A stretch of DNA of 64,000 nucleotides from Lentilactobacillus curieae. Lineage in GTDB: Bacteria > Bacillota > Bacilli > Lactobacillales > Lactobacillaceae. Where the stretch lies: contig NZ_CP018906.1 of the NCBI RefSeq assembly GCF_000785105.2, positions 1,798,001 to 1,862,000 on the forward strand. Direction: 5' to 3'. Each line of letters begins with the position of its first letter. Position 1 is the stretch's first letter. The position numbers and the translations under genes were made by a program. Below, piece after piece: positions 63,313-64,000 of this stretch. Under the pieces are notes generated by a model. It did no database searches. It saw only the letters and a list, made by a program, of their open reading frames with translations, and was not told where the DNA came from.

Positions 63313-64000
63313 ATGTCATTTGATGGTTCATTCACACATTCAATGGAAAAAGAGTTAACGTCCCTTTTAGCAACGGGAAGGGTTAGCAAAATCAATCAAC
63401 CTTATCCAAATGAAATGTTGTTGACAATCAGAGCTCATAGTAAAAACCGAACAGTACTATTATCTGCAAATCCCAGTTATGCTCGGGTGCAGATAACCAA
63501 AATTCCGGCGGCAAATCCAGCCGTTCCAAATAACTTCACTATGGTGATGAGAAAGCATCTTAGTGGAGCAATTCTCAACTCGGTAAACCAACTAGACAAC
63601 GACCGTGTTCTCCAGTTTCACTTTTCTGGTCGTAACGAAATTGGTGACCAAACTTCACTAATGCTGGTAATCGAAATAATGGCTCGCCATAGTAACGTTA
63701 TCTTAGTTGACGAAAACACCAACAAAGTTATCGATGCAATTAAACGAGTTGGTTCAGACGTTAATCGATATCGGACACTACTTCCTGGTTCAACTTATGT
63801 GAACCCACCGAAGCAAGATTTACTAAATCCATTTGAGCTTACTAATTTTGAGATGATTCAAAAAATTGTGGCTCAATACCCAAACGTTGATGTTTTGGCT
63901 GAACAACTAAGAAAAACATTACAGGGACTTGGTAACGATACATCCTTGGCATTAGCAACTAGCTTGCATAAAACAGGAAGTTTAGAAGATAACTTTAAAG
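63313..64000 (+). CDS. rqcH: Ribosome-quality-control protein RqcH (NFACT/FbpA family), 5' part
   Basis: The frame is open to the window end, giving about 229 residues of a gene normally near 560 codons. It starts MSFDGSFTHSMEKELTSLL and has NPSYARVQIT, NNFTMVMRKHLSGAIL and EIMARHSNVILVDE, typical of the NFACT-N domain. RqcH adds alanine tails to nascent chains on stalled 50S subunits; older names include fibronectin-binding protein. ATG 63313 follows GGGAGTG. Confidence 0.93.
   Translation, partial: MSFDGSFTHSMEKELTSLLATGRVSKINQPYPNEMLLTIRAHSKNRTVLLSANPSYARVQITKIPAANPAVPNNFTMVMRKHLSGAILNSVNQLDNDRVLQFHFSGRNEIGDQTSLMLVIEIMARHSNVILVDENTNKVIDAIKRVGSDVNRYRTLLPGSTYVNPPKQDLLNPFELTNFEMIQKIVAQYPNVDVLAEQLRKTLQGLGNDTSLALATSLHKTGSLEDNFK

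Noticed and set aside
1-64000. CRISPR arrays, prophage, insertion sequences, toxin-antitoxin or defence islands
   Set aside because: None was found when reading the window; the tyrosine recombinases are XerC and XerS rather than phage integrases.

Overview
The window is one contiguous stretch of an AT-rich Firmicutes chromosome, almost certainly a member of the Lactobacillaceae. The evidence is gene order (yqhY-nusB-folD-xseA-xseB-ispA-tlyA-argR-recN; gmk-rpoZ-coaBC-priA-fmt-rsmB-prpC-prkC-rsgA-rpe-thiN; plsX-acpP-rnc-smc-ftsY-ylxM-ffh-rpsP-khpA-rimM-trmD-rplS; xerC-hslV-hslU; parE-parC), an L27 with a cleavable leader beside its protease Prp, a FolK-FolE fusion, a XerS-type recombinase, frequent TTG and GTG starts, and strong Shine-Dalgarno sequences. 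Most of the window is core housekeeping sequence. I see no prophage, insertion sequence, CRISPR array, restriction system or biosynthetic cluster.

Layout. 1-2.6 kb: the end of an unidentified gene, a dimeric-type dUTPase, and an ACT/DUF711 pair. 2.6-3.6 kb: two very small genes (45 aa on the minus strand, 38 aa on the plus strand) on either side of tRNA-Arg(UCU). 3.6-4.8 kb: rplU-prp-rpmA behind an L21-type leader. 4.8-12.7 kb: efp and the yqhY-to-recN run (folate C1 metabolism, exonuclease VII, isoprenoids, rRNA methylation, arginine repression, DNA repair). 12.7-13.1 kb: a minus-strand YolD-like gene whose promoter holds a LexA box. 13.2-25.2 kb: gmk to thiN. 25.2-30.9 kb: rpmB (minus), a second Asp23-family gene, fakA, recG, plsX. 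30.9-41.7 kb: acpP, rnc, smc, ftsY, ylxM-ffh, rpsP-khpA, rimM-trmD, rplS. 41.7-53.9 kb: xerC-hslVU, an aldose-epimerase-like gene, plsY (minus), parE-parC, a LysR regulator, ppaC, msrB-msrA.

From 53.9 to 63.2 kb nearly everything is on the minus strand. This part holds xerS, about 0.55 kb of apparently decayed sequence, a zinc-free MDR oxidoreductase, and a folate block. The folate block reads folT (behind a THF riboswitch) and then folB-folKE-folC-folP-nudix, so folate salvage and near-complete de novo synthesis from GTP and imported pABA sit together. Upstream of it are a MarR regulator and a degV gene interrupted by one in-frame UAG. The window ends inside rqcH on the plus strand.

The most unusual points are the amber codon in an otherwise intact degV; a lone YolD-like gene with LexA boxes; two complete but unrecognised micro-genes; XerS with a Gln in place of the second catalytic His, next to a 12-bp inverted repeat that could be its recombination site; and a dihydropteroate synthase with a changed substrate-loop motif and a long N-terminal extension. 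I found no clearly new multi-gene system; the best candidates for something undescribed are the SOS-linked YolD-like gene and the two micro-genes.
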